The position numbers were made by a program, and so were the translations under genes. Under the pieces are notes generated by a model that had not been told where the DNA came from, searched no databases, and saw only the letters and a list, made by a program, of their open reading frames with translations. DNA of 64,000 bases from Batkoa obscura (Eukaryota > Entomophthoromycota > Entomophthoromycetes > Entomophthorales > Batkoaceae), in the NCBI GenBank assembly GCA_030770535.1, contig JASVEC010000075.1:1-64000 (forward strand), written 5' to 3'. Positions 1 to 11,760 of this stretch are shown here, piece after piece (position 1 is the first letter of the stretch; every line of letters begins with the position of its first letter).

Positions 1-271
1 TTTTTTATATTCAATAAATAAAAAGATAAATTCTCAATTGATAAACCTTTTTCCATTTCTAATAGAACTCTAGACATTGTAAAAAATTCAAATAAAACTC
101 ATTGATTCCATTTCTTTGTTGACTTAATTAACAGCTTAATTAAGAAAACCCATTCAAAATTTAATCTAAAGATAAAAATTAAGTATTAAAAAACTTGCAA
201 AAGGATACAATATATAAAAGTTAGTAATCAAATAAAAATATCTCTCATTTTCAATAAATAGAGACTTTATA

Positions 272-344
272 TGGAGAACCCGGGCATCGATCCCGGTGCC
301 TCTCGCATGCTAAGCGAGCGCTCTACCATCTGAGCTAGTTCCCC
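272..344 (-). tRNA. tRNA-Ala (anticodon AGC)
   Basis: On the minus strand a 73-nt cloverleaf can be folded. The 7-bp acceptor stem is GGGGAAC with GTTCTCC (one G-U pair), followed by discriminator A. A D arm with GCTC/GAGC is present. The anticodon stem CTCGC/GCGAG encloses loop TTAGCAT, so the anticodon is AGC and reads Ala GCU. The T stem CCGGG/CCCGG has a 7-nt loop. There is no intron, and CCA is not encoded, as expected for a eukaryotic nuclear tRNA. Confidence 0.96.
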
Positions 345-1493
345 ATTCAAGGCTTATTAAATATTTGTCGAATAAAAAATATATAATTTTGAAATTATAT
401 TAATTGATATATGTTATGTGTAAAATGACATTGTGCTTTTAATAAATAATTCTATAATGCCCACCTTTTTTAATTGACATAAAAATGAAACTAAATAACG
501 TACTAGGTTTTTTGTGAGATTCTGAAAGTTAGCTTTATAAAAAGATTATATTAATCATTGTCTAAAAATCCGTTTATATAAATTATGTTTATAAGACTAT
601 TAATTCTTAAAGTTAAGAATATCATAGTTCTAATATAATGGATAAATAATAGAATAATCAGAGTTAAATAATTGAAAAACATTAGTTTTTTTAGTTGTAG
701 TTAATATAAATATTTTGGTTTTAAATTATAAAAGTTTAAAAGTTTTGAAAAAAATAAAAGGAATTCAAAAAAACAATTATTTTCAAGCAGTTACCTTATA
801 GAAAAAATAAGAATTCTTTATAGATTTTATTAAATGTAAAAATTAATGACATTTTTGTATTGAAAAATCCATCTTTTTTTAATTTTTTTTATTTAGCATA
901 TTTTAATTTTAACTTGTTTACTATTTTTTAATATATACCATCAATTCAAAAAATTAGCAACATGTTTTAATTAATAATTGTTAAGTGGTGCCAGCATAAG
1001 AAGCATAATAAATAGTTTTAACTTTATTATAATAAACTTTTGAGCACAATTAATTTAATAGTAGCTTGAATATATACTTTTTATTGCTTTTTAAGTTCAA
1101 AGTTATAATTGATGAGCTGTTTTTATTACACAAGAAGCCAAGTAAATAGTCGAGAATAGGGTGATCATTAGAATAAAAATATAGGTAACTAAGATAAGAT
1201 AAAATTAAAATGTAAAATAGACCAGGGACTTCGTTAAATAAATAATATTAACTGTTAATAAGGGTTTTTAAAAAAGTAAAGCGAAAATGTATCATGTATT
1301 TTTATGAAAACAGTTTACTATAAGTAATAACTTAATAGTGAACTCGTTTTTAATTTTTGAAAATATCAACTAAAGTAAATCAGACTAAATAAGTGAAATA
1401 AACCAAAACAGCGGATACGAGTAAATAGCAGAGATTAATGAAATCAAAGTTACTCGAGGCAATTAATGAGGGTTGGTAACTTTCAATAAAAAC
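345..1493. other. AT-rich intergenic stretch
   Basis: Between the tRNA and the first CAP gene I see no frame with coding character, no intact inverted-repeat element and no RNA gene. The sequence is dominated by short A and T runs. Confidence 0.6.
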
Positions 1494-1503
1494 TATATAA
1501 AAA
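1494..1503 (+). promoter_or_regulatory. TATA box of the CAP gene
   Basis: TATATAAAAA lies about 62-71 bp upstream of the ATG at 1565, a usual distance for a yeast-type promoter. It is the best TATA match in the upstream region. Confidence 0.45.
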
Positions 1504-1564
1504 GAGAAATAGAAAACAAAGTTTAATGAAATTAGAAAGCTTTAGATAAGTTATCCAATTCAAA

Positions 1565-2392
1565 ATGCTACATTTGTTTGTTTTAATATTGGTTATCTTT
1601 CAACTTGTTGTGAGCGGTGCTGCAACTAAGGAAGAGTTAGAATTTTCATCAGAAGTTTATAAGTTACTAGTAAAAGCAAGAGGCGGAAAAGAAGTTAAGT
1701 ATAGTCCAAATTTAGCAAAAGTAGCACAACTCCATGCTGAAGATTTAAATAGCCACCATAACATAAAACAAAAATATTGTAATATGCATTCCTGGTATAC
1801 TACTGGTGATACCAATTGTTGCTACACTGAAGACCATGGACAAGCTAAATGTATGTGGGAAAAGCCAAAACAATTTAGTAACTATCAATCCAACGGTTAT
1901 GAAGTAGCTTATTTTGGTAAAGGTTATGGTATTGGCCCAAAATCTGTAATTGATGGATTTTTGAATTCAAAGGGTCATCGTGTAGTGATTTTAAATGAGG
2001 GCGATTGGAAAAAAGAATGGAATGCTTGTGGTGTAGGACATAAAGGTGGCTATACTACCATTTGGTTTGGTCATGATGAGGATAAAGAAGCTAATAAAAA
2101 TTTCAAATATCCAACTTATGACGAGATCCCAGCTTACCCAACTCAAGCTTCTAGTGAGTCTAATAGTAATGCTCCAACTCCAACTTCAACTTCAACTCAA
2201 CTCCTAATCCTTCGTCTTCTACCTCTAATACTCCTACTAGCTCTACCACTTCTGTCACTATCGTCACTCCATCTCCTTCTGCTTCTACTATTTCTGTTAC
2301 TGATGTCACTCCTACCGCTACTAGCTCAGCATCTACTTCTACTTCTGATACTATACTATATCCTCTACTACCACGTCTTCTGCTACTACTGA
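1565..2392 (+). CDS. Secreted CAP/SCP (PR-1-like) protein; C-terminal frame uncertain
   Basis: The protein is probably secreted and may bind sterols or lipids, as fungal Pry/CAP proteins do. Residues 1-20 form a hydrophobic signal peptide ending near SGAA. A CAP domain spans about 25-185, with NMHSWY, a CCYTEDH block, CMWEKPK, a GHRVVILNEGDW helix and TIWFGHDED. This is the Cys-rich CAP variant shared with the gene at 23388-24359. After about residue 190 a Ser/Thr/Pro linker begins, but the frame soon becomes an odd Leu-rich run. The Ser/Thr-rich composition continues in a second frame and then a third, which ends at 2498 with a plausible tail (TSACPQPSVAAF). Either small indels have disturbed the tail, or an unrecognised intron lies here. 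The CAP domain itself looks intact. Confidence 0.8.
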   Translation: MLHLFVLILVIFQLVVSGAATKEELEFSSEVYKLLVKARGGKEVKYSPNLAKVAQLHAEDLNSHHNIKQKYCNMHSWYTTGDTNCCYTEDHGQAKCMWEKPKQFSNYQSNGYEVAYFGKGYGIGPKSVIDGFLNSKGHRVVILNEGDWKKEWNACGVGHKGGYTTIWFGHDEDKEANKNFKYPTYDEIPAYPTQASSESNSNAPTPTSTSTQLLILRLLPLILLLALPLLSLSSLHLLLLLLFLLLMSLLPLLAQHLLLLLILYYILYYHVFCYY

Positions 2393-2498
2393 AACTTCTG
2401 CATGCCCACAACCTAGTGTAGCTGCTTTTAAAAGGGAAGATTTTAAAGGGGATATATGGTATAACAAGGAAATGAATGGAAATATTTACCCCCATTAA

Positions 2499-5400
2499 CT
2501 TGGGTTGTTGATGAATCGAAAAATCGAGGTTATTTCAAAGCAGCAGAGTCGTTTAAATCTACTTATAGTTATATCGTTTAATCTATTCCGTTGTATTTTT
2601 AATTTCTAGTCTTTTTTATCTTTTTTTTACCTGGCTGTAATTAATGATAATAGTTTTTGTGATTAATAAATAAAATTAAATAATTTCATCTGCAAATTAA
2701 GATTTTTCATTGAATTGTTAAACTTATGATATTTAAATTTTATTAACTTTTGCAATAAATCTAAATGAGTGTAGGTATGTTAGAATGTAGTATATTTGAT
2801 AATAACTTAACTATTTTAGATGGGAACTTTTATTCTACAATGGGCATTTAAAAAATAGTCCCAATTTTTTTTGCAAAAGGAATTTTTGTTAATAAAAGTA
2901 GATTCTTTAAATTGTATATTTTGTCCTAAAGTACTTTTATAAATCAAAAACACCATTGTCTGACAAAATGCAAAAATTGTTATGGAAGCAAATTGAGCTA
3001 ATTTTCAATTAAAAATTTCCCAAGTACATATTGTTTTATTTTCATTGGGTTAGATCAAACGTTGACCTATAGTCAAAATTCTCAAAGGCTTAGGGATCAA
3101 ATTATTCAAAATGGCTTTTAGATGATATAATTAAAATAGTATTATTTCAACTATTAGCTCAAGTAAAACTGTGAATAAAATTCGGATACTATTAAGCTCA
3201 TTTATTTTCAAGCTCTATTTAATACCCTTTATATTTTTAAATACTGCAAGTCTTTAATGGCATTAGTTTACTATTGAAAAATTAAATTAAATTTCTCAAA
3301 TCTTTAATTGCAAAATTATTGCACTAAATATTAGAACAAAAATTGACAAAAGTAGTAATCCCCTTCTACAAACAAATAAAAGTCGTTAAAATTAACTATA
3401 AATTGTTTAAAATATATTAGTTAATTAAATTTGGATATTGTTATATTAAGTCAGATTAAATTTAATTTTTTTATATATTTAGCATTTTACTATCTATATC
3501 TAGTTTACATTTTGCTCGCATTATTAGTTAAACATTCCATTTTGGTCTTCGGCTTACTGTAAGGTATTTTATTCTTTAGTTAAGATTATCCGAAAATCAC
3601 CATAAATGAGAAGAAGCGTAAGGGCACCAGGGTTAAATATTGAGTGAATGCAGCAGACTAACATTAAATAGTCTCTTCTAAAACTATATGCATGTAAGCT
3701 AATACTTTCTTTAGGGTATAGACTGTTTAGAAGTACTTATTAGTCATTCTAGCTAAAATATTTTGGCTTTAGTGTTGTAATTTCTAACAAAAACAATGTG
3801 AGTCTTTTAAATTCAATAAAATACAGCTACTCCAACTCTATTGCGACCTAATAAACTGTTCATTTAAGAATAGAATTGTCTAAGTTCAGACCAAATTTAA
3901 AGATTTATACCAAGGAAATCTAATAACAAATAGCTGTTTGTAAAAATCACAGTAGCTTAAGTCACAATAGAGTTGTAACAACTGTAAGGAATAAAATAGA
4001 GAGGAAAAAGAGGTCAATAGTAGGATAAATAGGAACATAAAAAAAGTCAATGAATCAAGCATGAAATTTCCTAGTAAAAAGATAATCATAAATTGATATA
4101 TATTATAAGACTATTACTTAAATCCCTCATCTTTATCGATCATTTAAGATACATTTTATTACTATTTGGAAATTTATCTCCAAACAAAAGTGGCAAAAGT
4201 TTTGCCAAACTTTAAATAAAATCACATGTCAATAAAAATAAAGTTTTCATCTATCCATAAATATCCTTATTTTTAAAGAACCTTTTTTATTGGTTAATGA
4301 TAAGATAATATTTTATTCTATGATGATGAAAGGCGGAAAATTGTTACATTTATAATTAATTAAATTGTACCACCATTAATATTTATTTTAGTGATATAAT
4401 AATAAAAAGATAACGTGTAGGTATGGTGGAACATACGATTCACGATGGTCATGAAACATTTTTTATCGTCTTATTAAAGAGTTTATAATATAGTCGATTT
4501 GTAAATAGCATTGTGATTTAATTGTTAACATAATGCTGTAGCAGTATAGCTTCATACTGTATGTTACAAATTGACTTATAAATTAAAAACTATTGGGTCT
4601 TGAAAAATAAACTACTTTTAAGAACTTAGATTTAAGGTGGTGATAAGTTCCGTTATTCCGGAATTTGCGAACACGGCTTGTCTATGTGATTATACTACTC
4701 CTATTTTAAATATACACATTGTAGGCCCATTTTTCACGTTTGTTTTTTGTAATGCCTTATCAAACTTTTAAAATTATTATACCATAACTCTGCTGTTATA
4801 TATTAAATTTTAATTATTTTACCATAATTAATCAAGTTAAGCTATTTATTTAAATGGAAACAACATTTTATTTATTTGTTAATGTATATAGCATAAAGAA
4901 TAATTTTTAATTAAATGTGGGATGCTTATTATATCCTGGGTATTATTTTACTTTAAAAATTTTGTAAGGAGAGAGTATAGTAAAAAATTATGATAGATAA
5001 TCAAGAATAAGGTTATCGGCATCCTGCCTAGAAAATATAAAAAACTGCTTGATTTGGATGGCACTAAAGAATTATGAAAGAATCAAGTGAGCAATATTAT
5101 TAGACAATGGATAATCTCCACATTTAATCACAATATTTTAAAATACTTATTTTTCGTCATTCTTTAAGAGTACAAATCCGTCTGTTTAATAAAAATAAAA
5201 ACACCATTTTTAATTTGATTTTTAAAAAACGGTGTATGATGTTGATATTTAATTTAAATACTCCCGAAACAAAAAATAATAAACAGTAAGTGGTGGAAAA
5301 TATCTTTAAAAATAGAGGCAAATCCTTGCCTCTATTCCATTTTTAGTAGAAATGGGGGCTAATTTTAGGTTTAGCTCGTTTTTACAAAAGTACTGCCATA

Positions 5401-6454
5401 GTAATTAAGGCATAATGTAGTTAAATTTGCGCCTGAGTGGTGTAAAATTTCTTAGTGGTAAACAGTTCTTTAGCTATTACATTGAAAAAAATCAACAGTA
5501 TAATTTTATATACTGGGCATACTAGACAATATTTGTAATAATATAATTTTATATAATGGACATACTAGATAATGTTCAATTAATGATATAATATTCATAG
5601 TTATTTTTAATAAATTATCAAGTTAAAAATACATTTGTCTAGAAAAGTAATAAGCTCTTTTAAAATTACTGGTAAACATACTATTTTATTGATATAAATG
5701 ACTGTCACTTATAATATATTAAGACTAACGTTAAAACTAGTATTAGAACTAATACTTGGCTTCCACATTTATGACAGAAATGATCTTAATAAAGTTAGTT
5801 ATAAATTATTATCATTTTAAATTTTAGTTGACTTGTTTATGATAGTCTAAAAATAATAAATGTTAAATATTTAAATTAAACTATCCTATAGTTTAATGGT
5901 GCAAGTGTGATAGTGGTAATAATACTCTAAATCAATTGAAATAGTAATAACCTTCCTTTATTACTAGTTTTGCTTAATTGCTTTTATTAAAACTAAAGTA
6001 TATTAAGCGAAATCATTGAAGAATTACCATGTAATGTTATAAAACAAGAATATGGACTCATTATGTAGGACTAGATTTTTGCCGTATTATTTCAATAAAA
6101 GTATATGAATGAAAATTCATTATAAAAAGAAGTCAGTAAGAAATAGAAAGCTAAAAAAAGTAAAGCTTCTCAATTCTGCCAACTAATTAAGAAAGGGAAA
6201 AAAAGAAACTCGAGCAATAGTATTGTTTGATTGATTTCAACTTAAATTATAAGAATTAGTGAATAATTTATAATCAAATAGATAGAAATAAAATATTATT
6301 TTATCATCAGCTTATTATCCAATTGAAAGCGAAATTTAATTTAATAATAAGTTAAGAAATCAACTGGTTTATTACTAGTCACTGTAACCAAAGTTAAAAT
6401 ATAAAAAAAAGACATTCCTTATTTTTTTCTTTTGTTTTCATAAATTAGAAAAGA
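2499..6454. other. Long AT-rich intergenic region
   Basis: Nearly 4 kb with no convincing gene. Open frames are short and look like random AT-rich DNA; the 67-codon minus frame at 3886-4089 is mostly hydrophobic. A slightly GC-richer patch near 4630-4770 and a small hairpin at 5311-5336 are the only local features. No copy of the short inverted-repeat element is recognisable here, unlike most other gaps. Confidence 0.55.
5311..5336. repeat. Perfect 11-bp inverted repeat (hairpin)
   Basis: AATAGAGGCAA and TTGCCTCTATT are exact reverse complements separated by 4 nt. There is no adjacent T-run or gene to make it a terminator, so its role is unknown. Confidence 0.6.
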
Positions 6455-7546
6455 ATGAATACTTTAAAAGAGGGAGACTATAGTTTACAGGTATGTGATC
6501 AATGCCACAATAAGAGGATAAAATGTGACAGAGAAATACCACAGTGTCAACAGTGTCAAGACAAAGGGTTATCATGTACATATTTAAGAGTATTAAAGCA
6601 AACCAAGCAATTGTATTCAAATAGAGTTGCCATTTTACCTTTAGGGAGGCTACCAAATCAACCCACTCGCAAAAGAAGATCAAAAAAAGAACTATTAGCC
6701 CTGAAAACCAAAAATGAAAGTTCGGATGGAAATAACATTATAATTAATGCTAAGAGTAATACTAAAAGTGACAAGAATAACAAGAGTAACAAAAATAGTT
6801 TAAGTGTTATTACCAATAGGTAATTTTTACTTTGATTTTTAAATTATGTTTACTAACTAATTTGGTATAGTGTGAGTATAAAAAAAAGGCATACCGGAAT
6901 GATAAAACATGAGTTACTGGATAGGCCAGTAATAAAAGAGGAATACAGACCGATTCCAATATTAAAAGGAATTGAATCGATAATAGATACAGATGAACAT
7001 ATATCCATAATAGCATCTTCAATCCAGGTTTATTTTAATATAGTCAATATTAAGTTACCGTTGTTTATTAAAAACCAATTTTTTAACAAAAAACGCAGCA
7101 ATTTGTTAATGGCTATGATTTATATATCTGGACTAAAATTGATAAATAACAAGAATAAGAAGAACAAACAACTTGTCAATGTGTTAATTGAAGAGTATCA
7201 ACAATCTATATATAAAATGATAAATATCCAACAATTAAATAGTATCGATACCATACAAGCAATATTGATAAGTAAATACTTGAATTTAAGTTTAATACCA
7301 AATAGTATATGTAATGTAGTATTGAACGCAGCTATGCAATTAGGATTGGGCTTAACACCTAATGAAAGTTTAAACTTGAAACATTGTTCAATAATAGAAC
7401 GTAAACTAGCATATCTGTTAATATTAAGATACTACTTTTTAAACCATATTCCAGTGATCACACCACATAAGTCTTGGTATCGATATGAACTAATTGCATC
7501 TAAAACCAAGGCCAAGGCTAAAGCTAAAGCTATTGAGTCAGAGTAG
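6455..7546 (+). CDS. Zn2Cys6 transcription factor (two exons)
   Basis: Probable nuclear DNA-binding regulator. The model joins 6455-6819 and 6871-7546 (346 aa). The 51-nt intron has donor GTAATT, a TACTAAC branch site and acceptor TATAG, and the join restores the frame. The zinc cluster is at residues 14-41: C14-x2-C17-x6-C24-x6-C31-x2-C34-x6-C41, with the usual KRIKCD helix. A basic stretch (RKRRSKKE) and an Asn/Lys/Ser-rich linker follow. Exon 2 has several hydrophobic helices (QVYFNIVNIKLPLF onward) like a shortened middle-homology region. It ends in a Lys/Ala-rich repeat, KAKAKAKA. At 346 aa it is short for the family. No target can be inferred from its neighbours, which are gene-poor on both sides. 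Confidence 0.88.
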
Positions 7547-7820
7547 AAATGAGTTCAGCGGCATTGTTAATAATTCAAATTTTCAGTTTATAATTAATCA
7601 ACTTGGGATTCATAAATATTGATTATTTTATTATTCTAATTTGGTCAAAATTTAAAAGTATACTTTTTTTTGATTTTTTTTATCCTCTTTTTCCATTTCC
7701 CTTTTTTTTAAAATCAGCCAAGTTATAACATAATAAAAAGATACATCTATTGTTCCCCACTTTTATTTGTGCTCTATGTTTTATGTTTACCTTACCTCCC
7801 CATTGTGTTATTGTCAAGGT

Positions 7821-7847
7821 AATAAGATTAATAAGATTAATAAGATT
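7821..7847. repeat. Three tandem copies of AATAAGATT
   Basis: A 9-bp unit is repeated three times without mismatch, about 275 bp after the zinc-cluster gene. It is a simple microsatellite-like run. Confidence 0.8.
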
Positions 7848-8966
7848 AAAAAAGAAAACAAAGTTGAAGTTTAATTGTTTGTAACATTAAAATTAATAAT
7901 TAGCATTTATACTTTAAACTAAATTTGTTAACTTGATGCACTTACAAATTGGTAACTTTCGACTTTATGATTTATCACCGATTAAAGTAATATAAGGTCA
8001 CATTGAAGTACATATAGATCTATATTTCAATTGTGCCCACTTTTGAATTAGATCATTTTAGTACCAAGGCTACTAATCACTTTATTTGTGTATTTATGTA
8101 CTTGTGTAACTAAAAACTTTTTCGACTGCTATTAATAGTAACTCACCCTCCTATATTTATTTAATCCGGTTTTAATATGTGCAAATTAATGGTTTAGGAC
8201 TTTACTTTTTAGTATTACATTTCATTTAATATATACATATATATGCGTTGTAATATTTTTGTGAATTAAAGATATTATTAACAATATATCACTTTTTACT
8301 GCTAATGGTAGAGTGTATATTATAAAGCCATTTTTATAAGCTCTTTGTTTTTCTAAACTAACTTGATATTTAAAAGAAGTAGTCCCCATAGTATAATGAG
8401 CTTCAAATGTTAAACTACTTTAATGCTATACTGAATAAATATCGACAAATATATTAAGATTATTATGGAACCTAACTAAATTCAAAAATAACGCTTTTGA
8501 ATTTAGCTGGGTTCTATAACAAAGCTAGATATATAATGAAAAGCGCTTTATACTATCTTTAAATTTTGTAAGCATTTCTAAAATGGATTATTTTGAGCTA
8601 TTAAACTAAATGTACTATAATTAAACTATTGCAAAGCATCAAATGTTAAAAAATTGTTATATAGGTTAACTTAAAAGCTTGGTTCAAATTTTGTCTAATT
8701 TACTATTTTGTTTAATTTTAATAACCTATGTTGGAACTTTTTTTGTTTAGTTTTACTCAATAGTTTTTTGAATTTTACGTTATAATAGGAAATATATATA
8801 AAAAGTAGATTGGAAAATTTTACTTTTAGTTTTAATCGAGTTTTAAATTTACCTATACAAAATTTAGAATTTATGGGGCTGTATTTTTATACAAAAGCTA
8901 TCAATTTTTAAATATAACTTTATCAAAATAAAATTTATAAAAGTCATCATATAGGGTATTAATATA

Positions 8967-9072
8967 ATATGGGGATGTATTTTTTTGTCTAAGGATTTTA
9001 CCAACAATCTTTCCACTCAAATAGCGTTTGAAAAACGGAAAAATAATGAAATTAAAAAATACATCCCCATAT
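8967..9072 (-). mobile_element. Short inverted-repeat element, copy 1
   Basis: Core GGGG at 8971 to CCCC at 9068 (98 bp), flanked by ATAT on both sides. It matches the family in the reverse orientation, with TTCCACTCAAATAGCG in the middle. Confidence 0.92.
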
Positions 9073-9285
9073 ATCGAAATCAAAACAATTAAAAAACATA
9101 AACTTAAAAGTTTAAAAGTTATTAAATAACTTAAATAAGTAATTTTAATGTAATAAAATCATTTTATTTAATTTGTTACATTATATTATCAGAGCTATTT
9201 AACTATAATTTGTTTTTAAAAAATACTGTTAAAAAAGCCGTATATTAAATTTAAAAATAATTTGAATTTGTAAATTAGTTTAATA

Positions 9286-9389
9286 TATTGGAGATGTTTT
9301 TTTTGATTTCATTACCTCTTCCATTTTTTAGTACTATTTAAACAAAGATTGTTAGTAAAATTCTTAAACAGAAAAATCTATCCTCAGAT
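9286..9389 (+). mobile_element. Short inverted-repeat element, copy 2 (degenerate)
   Basis: Left end GGAGATGT, right end TATCCTC, with GTTAGTAAAATTCTTAAACA in the right half. The central AGCGCT is altered to AGTACT and the flanks (TATT/AGAT) no longer match, so it looks like an old copy. Confidence 0.8.
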
Positions 9390-9596
9390 AGTGTCTTTTG
9401 CAATTAAATGATAGATATTTTTATATTAAATCAAAATAAAAAACTCCAAATTAATTATATTATATAAAGTATAGTTAAATTAATTATTAAATATTAACTA
9501 CAAAAAAAGGATATTTTGGTGAATTAATATATAGATAGGCTAAAATGTGAAATATCGCTTTGTCAGTCCCATGATTAATTATAACATAACAATCGC

Positions 9597-9695
9597 CTAA
9601 GCTGTTGTGTTCTCGAGCTCAGAGGAAATCAATTCCACGTCCTTAGTTTGATTTGGTTGAGGATTTCTAGTTCCATCCCAAAGAACACCATCTTC
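9597..9695 (-). pseudogene. Orphan coding-like fragment, possible EVE-domain remnant
   Basis: A minus-strand frame of 32 codons reads EDGVLWDGTRNPQPNQTK and then an acidic Ser/Glu-rich end. Its base composition is much less AT-rich than its surroundings. WDGTRNPQ resembles the WDGVRN(Y/P)Q motif of EVE/THYN1-type proteins, but the match is short. A TGA immediately precedes it. The neighbouring frame upstream also looks coding (KYKYQNEKMV), suggesting a decayed gene. The EVE assignment is a guess. Confidence 0.3.
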
Positions 9696-10023
9696 TCATT
9701 TTGATATTTATACTTTTCAGAGTACAAAAGAGATTTTCAACTATTAGTTTAGCTGTATTTATATTATTAATTTTCATAATTTATTGTGTCTTTAATTTTA
9801 TTTTTTCTAAAATGATTACTAATATTATATATATTTATAAGCTAAATATTATTACTTATTAAATTATTTTTTATTTATAATATATGTTATATAACTTTTT
9901 TTATTGAATATGAAACATATTATGTGAAACCTAGTACTCAGTGGTTGAATTCAAAGACAGTTCTTACTTGATTGACTAGTTGTAAGTTGAAAGGTCCTAG
10001 TTTATATAATTGATTTTTATAAT

Positions 10024-10129
10024 ATATGGGGGTGTTTTTTTTGACTTCATTATTTTTTCCATTTTTAAGCGCTATTTAAGTGGAAAATTTGTTAGTAAAA
10101 TTCTTAAATATAAAAATACATCTCCATAT
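10024..10129 (+). mobile_element. Short inverted-repeat element, copy 3
   Basis: Core 10028-10125 (98 bp) starting GGGGGTGT and ending ACATCTCC, flanked by ATAT/ATAT. The AAGCGCTATTTAAGTGGAAAA centre is well kept. Confidence 0.92.
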
Positions 10130-10248
10130 ATTTAAATAATTAGCAAAACATTAGCACTTACATACTTGGTTAAATTATTAGCAAATTTTTAAAATTTCTA
10201 AATGTTAAAAGCTGTTTAAGCAAACTTCTTACATTTTATTATTTTATT

Positions 10249-10353
10249 ATTTGGGGATGTTTCTTTTGATTTCATTACTTTTCCATTTTTAAGCGCTATT
10301 TAAGTAAAAAGAATGTTAGTAAAATTCTCAAACAAAAAAATACATCCCCATTT
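10249..10353 (+). mobile_element. Short inverted-repeat element, copy 4
   Basis: Core 10253-10349 (97 bp) with GGGGATGT and ACATCCCC ends. It is flanked by a direct ATTT/ATTT, one of the informative non-palindromic duplications. It lies only 119 bp from copy 3, in the same orientation. Confidence 0.93.
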
Positions 10354-11307
10354 GTTTAAATATACATTATAGCTAGGATAAAATCTAAACCAAATTATAC
10401 ATACTTTCAAAAAAATATTTTTATAAATATTTTGCATATTTAAGAAATAAAATTCTATCAAGTTAAAAATTACATCAGCTTTGCAAAAAAAGTTTCCTGC
10501 TTAAGGAAAATTCTACTTATTCTGATATCAAATAAGAAAAGCAGGCTTAAATTATTCTAAAGTAGAGCAAAGTTTTTCTCAAGTAAATGACAAATTTTTT
10601 GCAAAGATGATGTAATTTTTTTAAAACTTGAAATTTTATTTGTCAACTGTGCAAAATATTAAGGAAAGTATACCCTTTGAAAATAATATAAAGCTAAAAT
10701 TTAAATCAAGTTTTTAATGACCAAACAACAAGGTTTTTGGTTTTTATAAAGTAGATTTATCTAGAAATTACATTAGTAATCCTATCAATTTTATTGATAA
10801 ATTTATAGGTTTAAATTCTATCTTTAATTTAATCATTACTACTAGTTTAGAAAATTAATATAGAATAAGCTCTAAAATTAAGATTTAATATTATTCGTTA
10901 TTCTCTTAAATTTAACTAATAATTTGTGACTATCCTTATAGGTCATTTGTTATAAAACGTAAGCATTTAATCATTATTTTTTATAAGTCGTATATATTAT
11001 GGTATAATTTTTATACCTACAAATTTAAAATACAATAACATATCTAATACTATAAACCTGGATTTAATTACTATTTCGCTATAATCGAATCTATTTATAT
11101 CATAAATAACAAAAACAATGCTTTAGAAAGATGAAGGCATAATTGTTTTATCAACTTAAATAAATATCACTATGATGAATTGATTACTTTTAATCACAGT
11201 AATCAATAAGTTAAAGTGTTAAACAGTAAACTAAGTAAATATGAATGTATATAAACAAAGACCAAAACCAAAACAACTAAATAATTCAAATAATTTAAAT
11301 TAATATA

Positions 11308-11760
11308 ATGTTTAGTGAACCTTATTTAATTCAATTTAGTGCCGTATTTGTAACCTTTTTACTATGGTTTTTAAACAGTTTAGTGTTATTAAGTATTCAT
11401 TTGAAAAATGGTGATAACAGTTTACAATATTCGCATGGGCCCACTGTAGCTCATACTGAAGAAACAGGTATCGCTACCACCCATAAAGATCACATTGTAA
11501 ATATTGAAAAAAATGATCATCGATTACTTAAAGCCTTTTTGTTCTTATCTGTTGGCGTTATTCTTAATGTAATAGTTGGTGGAAGCAAGACTTCGGGTGA
11601 CGTGTTCTCTTTAATTGTTTTATTCTCTTTAGCAATTAGTTGCATGCTCCACTTTTTAAATTACCGAGCAATCGGTAATGGGTTCTGGGTGCTCCTACTA
11701 TTAGCTTTATTTGGATTATATATTACGCCTTGGGTTTACACCAGATCTGGACAAGCTTGA
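11308..11760 (+). CDS. Small four-helix integral membrane protein, unknown function
   Basis: I do not recognise this 150-aa protein. Hydrophobic segments lie at about residues 8-30, 74-92, 98-118 and 123-143. A polar loop (about 33-72) with several His residues separates the first helix from the rest. The last segment ends with YITPWVYTRSGQA. Size and topology recall small MAPEG-like or other four-helix membrane proteins, but I see no catalytic motif. It stands alone, 615 bp upstream of a zinc-cluster factor on the same strand. The frame is uninterrupted, starts at a single good ATG and has a composition unlike the surrounding DNA, so it is very likely a real gene. Confidence 0.75.
   Translation: MFSEPYLIQFSAVFVTFLLWFLNSLVLLSIHLKNGDNSLQYSHGPTVAHTEETGIATTHKDHIVNIEKNDHRLLKAFLFLSVGVILNVIVGGSKTSGDVFSLIVLFSLAISCMLHFLNYRAIGNGFWVLLLLALFGLYITPWVYTRSGQA

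Larger units (their letters stand above)
7547..11307. other. Gene-poor region with element copies
   Basis: No complete gene is visible. It contains four copies of the short inverted-repeat element (listed separately), an end-like fragment near 8873-8896, a 9-bp tandem repeat near 7821, and a short coding-like fragment at 9597-9695 on the minus strand. The rest is AT-rich with no recognisable structure. Confidence 0.6.

Noticed and set aside
2160-2495. Minus-strand 111-codon frame rich in Val/Glu opposite the CAP gene tail
   Set aside because: It is the antisense of the Ser/Thr-rich repeat and has no independent coding signal.
3886-4089. Minus-strand 67-codon Phe/Leu-rich frame
   Set aside because: Typical chance frame in AT-rich DNA: no neighbours, no motif, no homologue that I recognise.
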